Below, one piece after another: positions 10,989 through 22,910 of a DNA stretch of 64,000 nucleotides; positions within the stretch are counted from its first letter, which is position 1, and every line of letters begins with the position of its first letter. This DNA is from Serripes groenlandicus (Eukaryota; Mollusca; Bivalvia; Cardiida; Cardiidae): positions 19,592,871-19,656,870 of the forward strand of contig JASEVX010000012.1 in the NCBI GenBank assembly GCA_031761405.1, in the 5' to 3' direction. The position numbers and the translations under genes were made by a program. The notes beneath the pieces are model-generated. The model worked only from the letters and a program-made list of their open reading frames with translations. It had not been told where the DNA came from and made no database searches.

Positions 10989-11315
10989 ATAAGCAATAAG
11001 ACAACTCCCTCTATGTATTCAGAAAACAAAAATAGAAAGTAAAATATAGTAAAAAGTAAATACGTTCTATGCATATAAGGAAATATTCTATTTGTTATTT
11101 TTCTCTTCTGAATAGAATCTATAAAAGATAAATTGCAAGCAGTACTAAACAATAAAAACATATTTTCATTAAGTTACTGGAAAAACATATTCTATGTATG
11201 TGCACTTCTATTATTATATCTTAATTTACTCCGATCACCGAAGATATTACAAATACAAAGAACATGATTTGTAATAAGATGTTTATGTAAATCAGAATAC
11301 AATTAAAAGATTGTT
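10989..11315. other. No gene seen
   Basis: AT-rich spacer. An open frame at 10973-11161 on the minus strand is hydrophobic by composition only and overlaps the SINE-B end; no domain is visible. Confidence 0.5.
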
Positions 11316-11500
11316 TAACCCTTTTTCCTCATATAGACGCTTTCTGACGCCTCTGCATCAGTCAGTTTTTTGAAAATATAGTGACAAAAGAAGAAATTGC
11401 TCAAAACGAGCAATTTCTCCTTTTGCCACAATGTTTTCCACTTTAATTCATAGGTTATCTATTCAGCTATAGAGATTTTCTATTTTTTCCACATATAGAT
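11316..11500 (+). mobile_element. M1 MITE, right end missing
   Basis: Starts TTTAACCCTTTTTCCTCATA and keeps the internal hairpin GAAATTGCTCAAAACGAGCA, but breaks off near TTTTCCACATATAG without the closing inverted end. Confidence 0.75.
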
Positions 11501-12013
11501 CTACCTTGCTTAAATAATTTAATTTAAATGAAATTAATAAATTTATTACGTAGTGAGAGCAATGCTCCAATTTACATAATTATAGCATCTATTCGAAAAT
11601 AATGATTTATTTAGATATATTTGGAGAGTTCAAATCTCACAGGTCAAATAGGAATAGTTGGGGTTTAATTTTACGATGGACTGAGATTCTCACATTTGTA
11701 AAGACATTTCAAAAGTTAAAAATATTATATCACTACATATAGGGGGCATTTGACACCTTTGCAGCAAACACCTGAAAACCTTTATGAGAAAAGGAGACAT
11801 TTTTCCATCTTCTTTTGGGAAAGTTTTCTCCTTTACACATAGTGTTTGCATCAAAATTAAGCCCCCGAAAATATAAATAATAGATATTTCGCTTTCTTTT
11901 CCGGACGTTTTGAAAACAAATGACACGTAATATAGCCTAGTTATATCAAGAAATAGTTAATTCGATTGCTTATTTTGTATAGTATGACACGCTTATCTGA
12001 AGAACAGGCTTAT
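11501..12013. other. No gene seen; weak M1-like trace
   Basis: AT-rich. The stretch 11745-11840 (GCATTTGACACCTTTGCAGC ... GAGAAAAGGAGAC) looks like a decayed M1 fragment. No coding frame can be supported. Confidence 0.45.
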
Positions 12014-12224
12014 TTAACCCTTTCCCTCATACGACAATTCTACAGCAGACGACTTTGAACGTATTTTGTCAAAACATCTCCATAATTGAATGGATAACCT
12101 ATGACAAAAAGAGGAAAACATTGTGGCAAAAGGAGATAGTGCAATTTCTTCTTTTGTCACTATGTTTTCAAAAAGCTGTCTGCTGCAGAGGCGTCAGAAA
12201 GCGCCACATGAGGGAAAGGGTTAA
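12014..12224 (-). mobile_element. M1 MITE, complete, reverse orientation
   Basis: Same TTAA-bounded inverted ends as the copy at 7547 but with the interior reversed: the GACTTTGAACGTATTTTGTC side comes first and the GCAGAGGCGTCAGAAAGCG side last. Confidence 0.85.
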
Positions 12225-12400
12225 CACTTTCCCACTTGAAAACGCATTTCAACTCTTCTGCTGCAGACGACTCTTGAAAACATTGTTGGAAAAGGATAAA
12301 TTGCTCATTATGAGAAATGTGTCCTCTTGTCACTACATTTTCAACTCTATTCAATAATCATACTTTTCTTAATAAAGATTTTCGATACTTTTAAATTGAT
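12221..12400. mobile_element. Diverged M1-like element sharing a TTAA
   Basis: Begins at the same TTAA that ends the preceding copy (TTAACACTTTCCCACTTGAA), then has CTGCTGCAGACGAC and a TTGCTCATTATGAGAA hairpin. The far end is lost. Two elements back to back on one TTAA suggest insertion of one at the edge of the other. Confidence 0.6.
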
Positions 12401-12476
12401 CCTTTTTAAAAATCGGTTGGAAAGCACGAACCCTTATCCCGCTGATCGCACCTATTTTCAGTATAGTTTTTTGTTA

Positions 12477-12600
12477 TATTGAGGGGTTTACGCGGTTTTC
12501 AAAATTGTTTCAGTATTATCTCGGCGATAGCTGACTAATTCATGATCCCTAAGTAAACAAACCAGTACTAGGCTAAGAAATGTGCCTTGACCTAAACAAT
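12477..12600 (-). mobile_element. SINE-B fragment
   Basis: Contains TTGAGGGGTTTACGCGG, CATGATCCCTAAGTAAACAA and CCAGTACTAGGCTAAGAAAT. The tRNA head is missing. Confidence 0.65.
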
Positions 12601-12674
12601 TGCGAACACTGTTGATCATGGTCAAGTGGTGCAGTTTAATCTCATGAATCAATAGTTAGTCAAGCCTAATCTAT

Positions 12675-12921
12675 AAACGACCGCTTCAGAGGTGGTATTG
12701 GAAGATCGTCCGCCTCCGGTGTCGGAGTTTGTTGGTTCGATCCATGGCAGGGTCATACCAAATATTTTTGAAAATGGTAATAATGGCTTCCCGCCTTGGC
12801 GCTCAGGATTGTAGTGTTAGCATACTGCCTGACTCGCAGATGTCAAGATAAACGGACCAGTAGTACGCAAGAAACGCCGTGATATAACTAAAAATAGTTG
12901 AAAGTGGTTTAAAGCACCATA
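12675..12921 (+). mobile_element. SINE-A copy
   Basis: Head with CAGAGGTGGTATTGGAAGAT and B box TTGGTTCGATCCATGG, body TTGGCGCTCAGGATTGTAGT, and tail GTTGAAAGTGGTTTAAAGCA. Confidence 0.7.
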
Positions 12922-13288
12922 GAAAACTAATAAAAAAAATATTCATAAACATGAACAATCTTGTCTTAAATCGGTTGTGATGATCACGGTTGGAGTAATT
13001 CTTAACGGGAGTTATTTAACAAACAACTAAATCATTGTTGCAAAAGCAAGCAGAAGCGAATTGGGGCGAAACTTGATTCGCTGGTTCCGAATTGTTCATA
13101 ACGATTTACCAGTATAAATTATATGAGAACAAGACGGATACTTTGTCTATGTATATTTTAAAGCTATCAAAAACGATTGTTGATACGAGAATTACCATCT
13201 ATACATTTTAAAGCTATTAATAATAGTGTTGATACCATCGACTGATAACGCTAATTGATGCCGCTCACTTATTAAGCATGGTGCGTAA

Positions 13289-13472
13289 TGAATGAATGAA
13301 TGAATGTATATTGTTTTATGGCGCATCGACAGCTAAGGTCATGTAGCGCGCAATTAAATTTAATTATTCATGATCCCTGGTAAACAAACCAGTACTAGGC
13401 TAGAAAATGTGCCTTGCCCAAGGGCACTCCACCATGACCGTAGTGCCGCGACTGGGGATCGAACCCGGGAGC
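13289..13472 (-). mobile_element. SINE-B variant with (AATG)n tail
   Basis: The + strand begins (AATG)n then GCGCATCGACAGCTAAGGTC, and continues into the standard SINE-B body (CATGATCCCTGGTAAACAA, CCAGTACTAGGCTAGAAAAT, GGGGATCGAACCCGGGA). Its tail matches the SINE inserted at 22212-22543, so the two share a 3' end. Confidence 0.7.
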
Positions 13473-14122
13473 ATGGTCAGTAAAACACGAATGCTAATAT
13501 CAGTATTGTCGAAATATTAATTTTGATTAAAACATACTAAGCTTGACATCGAAGTGACATTGCATTGGAGACGAGTTGTTACAGAGCATTGCTCGTTTTT
13601 TCTTTCAATTGAAGGTCAAGGTTAAAATTAATAAAATAATGAGCTCGTGCAAAGGACAAACCAAGGTACAAGTTGGCTTTCGTGAACAATGTATATCCAG
13701 ATAAGACCATGCATCCACACAGTCCGATTACTTACACAAATTTATATCATAAATGACGTCGCCGGGAGTGTAATAAAGCCATTGTATAAATTACGTATTC
13801 AACTAGTGTAATAACAATGCTAGGTAATGTCATAATGAAAAGCATTGAAAATGACCGCGCTATATAGCGACGTTATATATATTTTGCGCTAATAATCGTC
13901 GAATTTGAATTTATGATATAAATAGAATATAACATTCGTGGTCATTCAATACAAAATTGTATTAAACTCGCTTAATAAAATGTCGTATTGAATGACCACT
14001 CAGGTCTTAGCATCTTCTGTCAACGTGTGCAGGTTCTGATACGACAGGACAGGCTGACAGGGCTGATCACGGTCTAAACTTTTTTCAGAAATGCCAACTC
14101 GTACATTTTCCCGTACACTGGC
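13473..14122. other. No gene seen
   Basis: AT-rich spacer. ATAGAATATAACATTCGTGG ... CATTCAATAC and TGTCGTATTGAATGACCACT near 13925-14000 form a loose inverted pair (GTGGTCATTCAATAC against GTATTGAATGACCAC), possibly the ends of a small unclassified foldback. Confidence 0.45.
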
Positions 14123-14357
14123 TTAACCCTTTACCTCATATAGACGCTTTCTAACGCCTCTGCTGCAGACGGCATTTTGAAAACATAGTGACAAAAGAAG
14201 AAATTACATACACAAAACGTGCAGTTTCTCCTTTTAACCACAATGTTTTCCACTTTTTGTCATAGGTTATCCATTCAATTAAGGAGATTTTCTATGTTTT
14301 GACAAAATATGTTCAAAGTCGTCTGCTGCAGAATTGTTGTATGAGGGAAAGGGTTAA
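14123..14357 (+). mobile_element. M1 MITE, complete
   Basis: TTAA-bounded with inverted ends TTAACCCTTTACCTCATA and TATGAGGGAAAGGGTTAA. Close in sequence to the copy at 7547. Confidence 0.85.
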
Positions 14358-14622
14358 AAAACATTAAGCCCGGTACGTGATCGCACCGCGTAACATCGAT
14401 CATACTAGTGTTGAGTGACGTACTTACCAATCGTTAGACTCCCCAGTGGCATCGTGTGATTATAACGTCTATAAAATCGAAAATCGAAACGTCTTGAAAA
14501 AAAACCATGTCGATCGGCCGTGAATATCCTAAACATACTATAGATAGACATTATAAAATTAAAAATAAGAATAAAAAAATGATTTGATGCGAACGACATT
14601 TGAACATTTGAAAACTTTGTGA

Positions 14623-14852
14623 TTAACTCTTTCCCTCATATAGACGCTTTCTGACGCCTCTGCAGCAGACGGATTTTTGAAAACATAGTGACAAAAGAAG
14701 AAATTGCTCAAAACGAGCAATTTCTCCTTTTTCCACAATGTTTTCCACTTTTAGTCATAGGTTATCCATCTAATTAAAGAGTATTTCTGTTTTTTGACAA
14801 AATATGTTCAAAGTCGTCTGCTGCAGAATTGTCGTATGAGGGAAAGGGTTAA
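14623..14852 (+). mobile_element. M1 MITE, complete
   Basis: Ends TTAACTCTTTCCCTCATA and TATGAGGGAAAGGGTTAA, with the GAAATTGCTCAAAACGAGCA hairpin intact. It lies only 266 bp after the preceding M1 copy. Confidence 0.85.
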
Positions 14853-15547
14853 AGGGAAATAGTTTAAAATGAATGCTTTCTTCTTTTCCGTAATGTTTTC
14901 AAACGGAAACAAAACTGTACTTCCCTTTTTCTTATTTATCTACTGTTTTTTTTTCTTCAGATGAGCCTAAACTTATCATAATCCCCTTTCTATCAATCAT
15001 CGTAAGATAATGATTTACGAATTGATTAAAGTGATAAACTTTTGATGATTAGTGAATTGTAGAAAGAATGACTTATCTGTGTACACATTGCTTATCAAGT
15101 TAGTTTTTTTTTATTTTAAACGTTACAAATGACGTATCGTAATAGAGCATTGAGTACCTTATGGCATTAAGCTTGTCATTGCCACTCTGTCCGTGCGTGA
15201 AAGAAGGTTGTTTTAGAAACAAAGACTTTCTCCATTTTAAAACGAATGATAGGAATTGAAAGTTTGGACTTAATGGCTTAAATAGAAGTTGACTACCTTA
15301 TAACATTCATTTAGTTGAAATATATAGGAAAACAAAGTATATTGTTTTACTAGAAATATAAATACTCAGTGTTGCTATTCGTCGTTTGGTTTATTTTATA
15401 GATATAACAATAATTTAAAACGATCAGATTTGGATTTTTTAAAGTCAAAATAGAAAGAAAAGCAACGCTACAAGACATATATTGAATTAAACACAATATA
15501 TTTGTTTTATTGGCGAATACAAATATTTCTTTAAAACGTGAGTCAGT
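14853..15547. other. Region upstream of exon B; no gene seen
   Basis: AT-rich unique-looking sequence that should contain the promoter and 5' UTR of exon B if B has its own promoter. No clear TATA-initiator pair can be fixed by eye. Confidence 0.4.
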
Positions 15548-16010
15548 ATGAATTTCGGACTATTGTGTTTGTGTTGCGTACTGTGCGTTAGTATTGTCCG
15601 GACTGGTGCCCAGCCGTCACAATGTTCCCGCGAATGCGACTATTATCCGTGGCTTGCGTGGAGCTGCGACCACTGTTACACATCCGGAAATATAGGCCAA
15701 GCTTTCAGAGAAAGAGCCATTTGTTGCAAACCTAACGATCAAGCTGGCTGTTTGGTACGGTGTACTCCCACCGACAGTGACCTCCATGAGTACGAACCAT
15801 GTTCGAGACACTGTAACGGAACGCAAACCTCTCATCACGGCACACAAACTGTACATCATGTAACAAGAAATCCGATTGTTTCACCGAATGATACGGCGTC
15901 GGGGAACCAGACCATGACCAATGATACTTGTTTAAGTAGATGTGAGGGAATGGCCTCTATGGGTGATTGTTTTAGAGAGTGTTTTAACGATCCACAGTCT
16001 TCAAGTTTAT
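15548..16010 (+). CDS. Ectodomain exon B: signal peptide plus two Cys modules
   Basis: Encodes 154 residues plus one base. Residues 1-21 are a clear signal peptide (LLCLCCVLCVSIV, cut near TGAQ). Residues about 24-89 carry the module C-x3-C, WLAW (C-mannosylation type WxxW), WSCDHC, R-x-R-x-ICC, CLVRC, TD-x-D, PC-x3-C, matching exon A position for position. The linker of about 35 residues has NGT, NDT and NQT N-glycosylation sites and is His/Thr-rich, replacing the long mucin stalk of A. Residues about 128-154 form the second module C-x3-C-x6-C-x3-C. The exon ends TTA T before GTAAGA at 16011. Joining that single T to the GT that opens the exon at 26067 makes a Cys codon and keeps the frame through a transmembrane helix, giving a predicted 351-residue type I membrane protein. 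Without splicing, the frame stops 9 bases later (16019-16021). Further small exons in the 10-kb intron cannot be excluded. Confidence 0.8.
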
Positions 16011-16043
16011 GTAAGATATAATAGGATTTCTTTGTAGAATTTG

Positions 16044-16341
16044 TTTCCTCTCAAATTTGCTGAGTCGGTTATAACGCGGGTTGTCAATCAAGGGGTTGTG
16101 AGTTCGAATATCAACTCGACCTTAACTCTTTCTGCCGTTTAACTATTGTCAATGCGAGAAGCGTCATTCGTGTTGCACCAATTAGTTTAAACTATATGAG
16201 AAAAGCAGCCGGTTGCTTGGAAATATTGTTGTGTGGAGTACTGGCGTGAGAAAGCCAGGGAAAACATGGATAAGTGAACTGGCCGCCGTGATATGACGGA
16301 GGGAATAATGAAGATTGGGTTGAGTCCCAATCAATCAATCA
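16044..16341 (+). mobile_element. SINE-C copy with CAAT tail
   Basis: Degenerate tRNA-like head (GCTGAGTCGG, GTGAGTTCGAATA), body GCGTCATTCGTGTTGCACCA and GGTTGCTTGGAAATA, and tail GGGTTGAGTCCCAATCAATC. It lies 34 bp past the exon B donor. Confidence 0.6.
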
Positions 16342-16596
16342 GTCTCTCGTACCTAAGGTCCCGGGGTTCGAAACCCGTGATGAGCGGGTTCTGCCATTGT
16401 CACACAGACGGCGTGAGTAATATTAGCGATGTAAAATAAATAAGTTTAAACTAACATATCGAACTATATTTTTAAGATTTGAGAATTGTTTTAGAAACAC
16501 ATTCACCTAATATTATAAGTTGTAATAGCAAGTATATTATCCTGATCATTTGACGCGTACGGCCGTGGTTTAATACCGATCTCAATATAGTTCATT

Positions 16597-18160
16597 GACG
16601 CCGCGTGGAAGCGCGGCGTCAGTACGGGATAGGGTTTAATTTTGTTCCATGGGGTGACGTAATCGAAAAGGGAGCAATCAACACTATTATTGTTAAGAAA
16701 GATTCTGTTATATGTTTGATAAAAACAACCTTTATGAATAAATAAATTGTATAAAATGATTTAAGAAACAGCAAGATACAACATTCGTATACATGTCTTT
16801 TACCGTTATTACAAAACTTTAGACACATGTAATGGGTATTTAATTACTTTCCCCTAACTTCCTAGGCTACGCCTTTATTATAGTTTGGTTTACGACCCGA
16901 TTCATCAAAGCTCAGAAAAAAGTTTCTGGCGAAGTTTTTGCCTATTTTCAATATTGAGATTTTTAAATAAATGGGTAATCTTTAAAAAATCAATAATGAT
17001 TCATTTTAATTACTACATATTACAGTATAATTCTAGAAACTGTTAAAACAACCTTAACCCAACTATGCAATAGGAAGGGCCGTAACTTGACTCATTTTAT
17101 TATTTCTAAATGCAGCATGTCATCGCTCGGCGATTTTGGTCATTCTTATTAAATAGACGATAAGGTGTCATCGGTTCCCATAGAGTAATTAAGTTGCTCT
17201 GCTTCCGTTATGAATACTTCGCTGTTTTCACGATTTCATGCAATTTCTAAAATTCATTGGATTCGTACCCGGTTTTTAATGTTTCGTTCGAGATGATCGA
17301 TTCGTACCAACTGGTTTTCCCTCTTTGCTCTATGGGAACTGACTTGACCATTTTCTTTTGTTTATTTTTCCGTTTTCTACTGGCATGTTCAAAACGATTA
17401 AAGTGACATTACAAACAAACAAAACAGACCTAATAATTTTAGCTATATTTTGACTATACATGTGAACTTTCATAATGCTCAATCTTGATCATAAATATCT
17501 TTTTATTTATTTTTAAAATGACTTCGTATTTTTGTTTATATACTCCCGTTTTGGCTATCATACTTCTGCTAAACTAGAAGGAAAATAGACTCCCCCCTCT
17601 CCTTCCAAAGCTTGTGTCACACTAAACTTATAACTAGAGGCAATACACCTTAATATATGTTATATTTAAGCACCTATGTTTTCTTTGTTATCTAATTGAT
17701 CTAGTTAGAGGATTTAAAACAGTTTATTGGTCAAAAGCTTGAGAAAATAAGTTTGGATGAGACTTTATAGTTGAAGTGAATGTTGAGCAAACTGTAAACC
17801 AAATGGTTTCAGGACTTATCTTGTCATTTCACATTTCATGACTAAACTTCACATGCTGAATATCACATAGATCCTAGCATATAAAACGTTTAATCCCTAC
17901 GTCAATATTGACCCTTTCTGCTCTTGGTAACCTTTTTATATAGGCTATGGTAGCAAGGTGAGCAATATAGGCACATCTTGGCCTTCTTGTTTAAAGTAAA
18001 GGAACATTTGGCCTTCTTGTTCGAAATATTAACATCCTGCCTGTTTGCACAGGTTATTTAAATATACTGAACTGCATCTGCTTCCTTTAATTCATGCTTT
18101 AAAATCATGCGCGGCGTCTTTGATGCTTTGCATCAAAATTCGTCTTCTTGTTTGTGTAGG
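16597..18160. repeat. H repeat, copy 1, hairpin-capped, 1.5 kb
   Basis: Starts with a perfect hairpin, GACGCCGCG - TGGAAG - CGCGGCGTC, followed by AGGGTTTAATTTTGTTCCAT and GTGACGTAATCGAAAAGGGA. Ends near CATGCGCGGCGTC followed by a second hairpin TTTGATG-CTTTG-CATCAAA. The two ends share GACGCCGCG in inverted orientation. Copy 2 (23543-24675) matches in several blocks in the same orientation. No protein is recognised, so its class is unknown. Confidence 0.7.
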
Positions 18161-18179
18161 ACAGGTTTTTTTTATGCAG

Positions 18180-20870
18180 CCTATCGGTTACAATAGGCCT
18201 TAATAATGATTCGGATCACTTCCCTGTCTCAGCTATTTTAACTTTCAAACATATTTCTTCCGATGATTCTTCTCTTACAGATTATGATCATTATAGGTGA
18301 AATGACAATAAAAAAAATGAATTTAGAAATAAATTTATTGAAAAACTACAAGGTGTCTATGTCGATCTTGTATCAATTATTGATACCGATGTAAATAATG
18401 ATGTCTCATGTATTCTTGATTTATATAAAAACTCTTCAATTTGTATGCGGGTGAACAAACAATTAAGTAGCGATGCTAATGCTGCCCAACACAGTGGTGG
18501 GATTCTGACTGTAATGTTGCTAAGCACGAAAAGTATTCGTTTTTAAGAAGATATCGCTCTTAAAATAACCACAGTGACTTTATAAACTATAAGGTTTCTC
18601 GTAACAGATTTAAAGCTTTATGTCGTAAGAAAAAACTTCATTTTCAATCTCAGAAAAGACACTTTCTCTTATAAGTGTAAGTAATAAACCAAAAGAGGTC
18701 TATGGTAAAAGGCACATTATTGACAAATAAAACAGCGAATACATGTACAGTATCTAGTAATGAATGGCTCGTATATTTTGAATCTTTACTCTTTAAAAAC
18801 AATGATACTTGTACTCCCGTAGAAGATAATCCAATTTATTATAATGAACAAATGGACTTCTTATTAAATTCTGAAATATCTTCAGAGGAAGTACAAAGAG
18901 GTCTACTAAAACTAAAAACTGGCAAGGCACATGGTAAAGATGGCATATCAGCTGAATTTTACAAAAATACTCTGCAAGAAATTAGTCCAATCTTAGTAAA
19001 ACTATTCAACAAAATACTTTGTCTGAAACTTTAATATTACCGATCCATAAATCTGGTTCTAAAAATGATCCAGGTAACTACAGAGGGATCTCTCTTCTTA
19101 ATAGTATGTATAAAATATTTTCATTCATTGTCAATGACCGTTTAACGACTCGAAATTATAGACGAATCACAATCGGGATTTAGGGCCGGATATTCTGCGA
19201 TTGATAATGTCTTCTGTCTCTAGAGCATGGTTCAAAAGTATATATCTAACCCTGGTGGTAGATTTTATGTACTGTATGTTGATTTCCAAAAAGCTTTTGA
19301 CTCCTTGAACCATTACAAACTCTTTACATGTCTAAACAAAAAGGGTATAACTGGAAAATTCTTCCAAGATTATTATATCGATGTATTCAAATATAAAGGC
19401 GCATGCAAAAATAGACTCAAAACTGACGCATCCTATTCTATGTAACATGGGATTAAACAAGGTGACTTAAGTTCTCCAATAATGTTTAATATCTATATAA
19501 ATGAATTGTGTACTTATGCTAAACAAAAATGTAACACGGGCATTTTCATAACAAATGATATTCCTGATATATTTTGTTTATTATTTGCAGACGATGTAGC
19601 GAATTGTGCGGACACTGCCGTCAATTTGCAAAAGCAACTAAATACCATAGATACATTTTGTACAGAAACAGATATGGTAGTTAACCTTAAAAAGTCTGAA
19701 ATAATTGTTTTTAGAAGCGGAGGCCCATTAAGAAAATATGAAAGTTGGGTTTATAGGGGTGAACATATAAAAGTAACTTCAACATATAAATTTATGGGTT
19801 TACTATTTACACCAAAGTTATCCTGGCATTCAGCAACAACACAACTTGCAGCACAGGCCCGTAAATCTCTTTACCAAATCAAGCGATTTGAAAAACCTTT
19901 TGGTAAATTTTGTCATAAAGAATATTTTTAATATTTTGATTCTATGGTTATTCAAATACTTACATATGGGTCAGAGATTTGGGGCTATGAAACTAAAAAA
20001 TGTGTAGAACAAATCCAGACAAAATTCTGTAAAAACTTTCTTGGTATCAATTCGTCTGTAAATGACGCAATGGCATTGGGTGAATGTGGGAGATTTCCTC
20101 TAGCTATAAATTACCACATTAAATTTATTAAATACTGGGTAAGACTGATTCATATGGATCCTAACAGATATCCAAAACAGTGCTATTTAATGCTTAAGAA
20201 GTATGATGAAATTGGTAGAATTAATTGGGTTACAAAAGTTAGAGAATTTCTATTTATGTATGGCTTTGGTTGTGTGTGGCTTTCGCAAGATATAGGTAAT
20301 GAAACGTATTTCATAAAACCAGTAAATCAAAGATTAAAAAACTGTTCCTTTCAAATGTGGCTTAATGATATAAATACTTCTTCAAGGTGTGATTTGTACA
20401 AAAATGTTAAAACATTAAATGTAGAAAGGTATTTAAATTTAGACATTAAACCCTACTATAAACGTTCTCTGTCGCGTTTTAGATGCTCAAGCCACACACT
20501 TAACGTTGAGCTTAGTCGTCATTTTAATATTGAAAGAGAAAATCGAATTTGTGTATATTACTTTATGCAAAACGATGCCTTAGTTATCGAGGATGAGTTT
20601 CATGCCTTCTTTGTTTGTGAAAAGTTTAAATTTATAAGAAATTTGTATCTAAATACGTGGTTTAATGCGTTACCAAGCTTACAGAACTTTTATTGTCTTC
20701 TTCAAAATGAAAATCCATTAGTTATTAAAAATATAGCCCTTTGTGTTTCAAAACTTTTTGAAGAAATTTGATTGTGCACATTACTACATTGTAAATTGAA
20801 TTTAATATAATATGTATGTATTGTGGGCCGGAGGCCTAAGTACGCAGATAAACTATTGTATTGTATTAAT
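18180..20870 (+). mobile_element. Non-LTR retrotransposon (LINE-1 of this window), dead, 5' truncated
   Basis: The 5' end begins inside the endonuclease domain (SDHFPV near 18210). A linker, then reverse transcriptase, follows: GKAHGKDGISAEFYK (about 18930), IHKSGSKNDPGNYRGISLL (19040), DESQSGFRAGYS (19160), VDFQKAFDSLNH (19280), GIKQGDLSSPIMFNIYIN (19450) and the active-site block LLFADDVA (about 19585), then KKSEIIVF and the thumb. A C-terminal region ends near 20771 with a VIEDEFHAFFVCEKF motif. Frameshifts and in-frame stops (near 19034, 19204, 19443, 19931) show it is inactive. The 3' UTR has GGGCCGGAGGCC, a short palindrome shared with the LINE fragment at 40208. It lies in sense orientation in the presumed intron between exon B and the transmembrane exon. 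Clade not assigned. Confidence 0.85.
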
Positions 20871-22117
20871 AATGCTTGCATGTTCGGTGAATACCGAACA
20901 GAACCGCAGAACTACGAGCGAGTATTACAGTAAATATTCAGTACAATTATCGCACAGAAACAATTTAGGCAAAACAAAATGCACAATTGATGATAAGCAT
21001 AATCTTAAATTAGTTTAAACATATTTTATCCTATATTTTAAGGCACAATATAAACAATACAAACCAATAGTTGGAAAAGGCATGGAACGAGAGCTTACAG
21101 CTTATAGGATAGTTTCTCTTAATTAGGTGATTGAACAGTTGTCTAAAGGTGCAAGATAAATATATAAACCATCATTATGGCCTCTACGTAATGTAAATAC
21201 CCAGATCAGGCTAATCCGGGCCGACACATTCCATCTCAAGTGATAGAGATATAGAGTAATGATTCCTGAAACAGAAAATCCACAGGAGGCTAAAAGTGTC
21301 TGTCCGGTGTCTGTAAAATAAGTAATACATAATTGCCCTATGATAGCAGTGCATTAACATTTTATGACACTTCTAAAAAATGGATAAATCATCTGATTTA
21401 CGAGTTTTTACTCGGACCTCACGTCACCTCAGTGATGTCCCCGAGTAGTAGTTTTATATTAAAAGCTATATCTCGCTTATGATTCCTTTAACTCTAATAC
21501 AACTTGGTACATAACTTGCTTTGACTGTAACATCTTTGAAAATAATAATTCCACGCGAATATCTTGAGGTAAATTACAGCCATTGCGATTGAGAAAAATT
21601 GGTCGTTGAAAAGGAAATGTACCTTGTTAATATATAGTCAAATGCTATTTTCAGATTTTAAACGAGACTGGCATCTGGTTTAAACAGCTGTTTAAACAAA
21701 AGTAACGTAACTGGTAATTATTCCAAGAAACGCCGATAAATTCTGTTCAAATTTCAACAACTTTTAAGTTGTATCACGGCTAACAATATGTTGAACATGT
21801 ACATTTATCAAGATTAAGGTTTGTTATATGAAAATAATCAAAGTAAGACGAATGACACAGCGCAGAGATAACATTGACAAACTCACGTGTGGGATTGACT
21901 GCGATGTTTGTGGAAGCGCCGGGTAGTAAGTCCTTCATATGTTTTTCTTCAATATTATGACACATTTGATAGCGAATGAATTTATTCTGACGCAAATAGA
22001 ATGACAGTTTAAACATAAATTAATTGATAAGCATACATTTTGAAAGGGGTGCTTTGACACAATATTGCATATGAATGTGACTTCTAAAGTATGGATTACC
22101 CCCCCCCCCCCCTTTCC
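20871..22117. other. No gene seen; M2 fragment
   Basis: A fragment of M2 lies at about 21196-21310 (GGCTAATCCGGGCCGACACA, AATCCACAGGAGGCTAAAAG). A (C)14 tract is at about 22099-22112. The rest is AT-rich with no supported frame. Confidence 0.5.
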
Positions 22118-22602
22118 CTCAGAACGAGCAATGGCACCTAACTTTCCATTGTTTACCAAGAAAAAATAGTTAACGCTTATAAGGACTTTATGGCGAGGTG
22201 ATTAACTTTGGAATGAATGAATGGTGTTTTAAGGCCCGTCGACAACTAAGGTCTTCTTGGGCGCTTAATAATTTACTTAATGTAAAGTGAAATAATCAAA
22301 CATGATGTATGCGATACCTAAAATAGATATAAAATAACATGTAAGCCAATATAAAATAAGATATAGGCAAACAAGCCCAACATTACTATGTAATACCTAA
22401 CATAAAGACAAACAATATCTGAGGAAATGTGGAACAGGATCAGCAAGAGTAATGAATGTGCAAAAGCACGATTTAAGAAATAATCATATTTTATTAAAAA
22501 TATTAATTTCCCTAAGGAAATCAAATAAAAGTTCCGGTTTTACGATTAACTTTGGTAAAAAAATACAAATTTTAGTTACAACCGTTTCACGCCAAGCTCT
22601 CG
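22118..22602 (-). mobile_element. M3 foldback MITE, half copy, split by a SINE
   Basis: Matches in reverse complement one half of the complete M3 at 39441-39684: CAGAACGAGCAATGGCACCT, GGACTTTATGGCGAGGTG, then after an interruption GTTACAACCGTTTCACGCCA. The interruption is 22212-22543. The left half is absent and the copy begins beside a poly-C tract. Confidence 0.75.
22212..22543 (-). mobile_element. SINE inserted into M3 with a 12-bp target duplication
   Basis: A 332-bp insert sits between two copies of GATTAACTTTGG (22200-22211 and 22544-22555), while the uninterrupted M3 at 39441 has the matching GATTAACCTTGG only once (on its minus strand). The insert begins (AATG)n and AAGGCCCGTCGACAACTAAG, which in reverse is a SINE tail like that at 13289. 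The long duplication and simple-repeat tail indicate LINE-driven insertion. Confidence 0.8.
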
Positions 22603-22687
22603 AAATGCTCGCCTACAAAACTGATCTGGCCTGATATAACTTACCTTTGCTATAACATAACTATTAAAGATCAATATTCCAATATAC

Positions 22688-22910
22688 ATGACCCGTTCCA
22701 CGAGAAAACCAACATTATGGACTCTGCGTAATGTCCGCGCAGGCTAATCCGGGCCGACCCATTCCGTCACAGGGCGGATGCAGGTATAGAGTAATGATTC
22801 CTGAAACAGATACTCCACAGGAGGCGAACAGTGTCTGTCCGGTATCCTGCGCGGCAGGCTGATCTGGGTCGATACATTACGCAGTGTCGGATTTCTCGTG
22901 GAACGGCTCA
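22688..22910. mobile_element. M2 palindromic MITE
   Basis: Ends CCCGTTCCACGAGAAAACCA and ATTTCTCGTGGAACGGCTCA. The middle has GGCTAATCCGGGCCGACCCA and CTCCACAGGAGGCGAACAGT. Confidence 0.8.
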
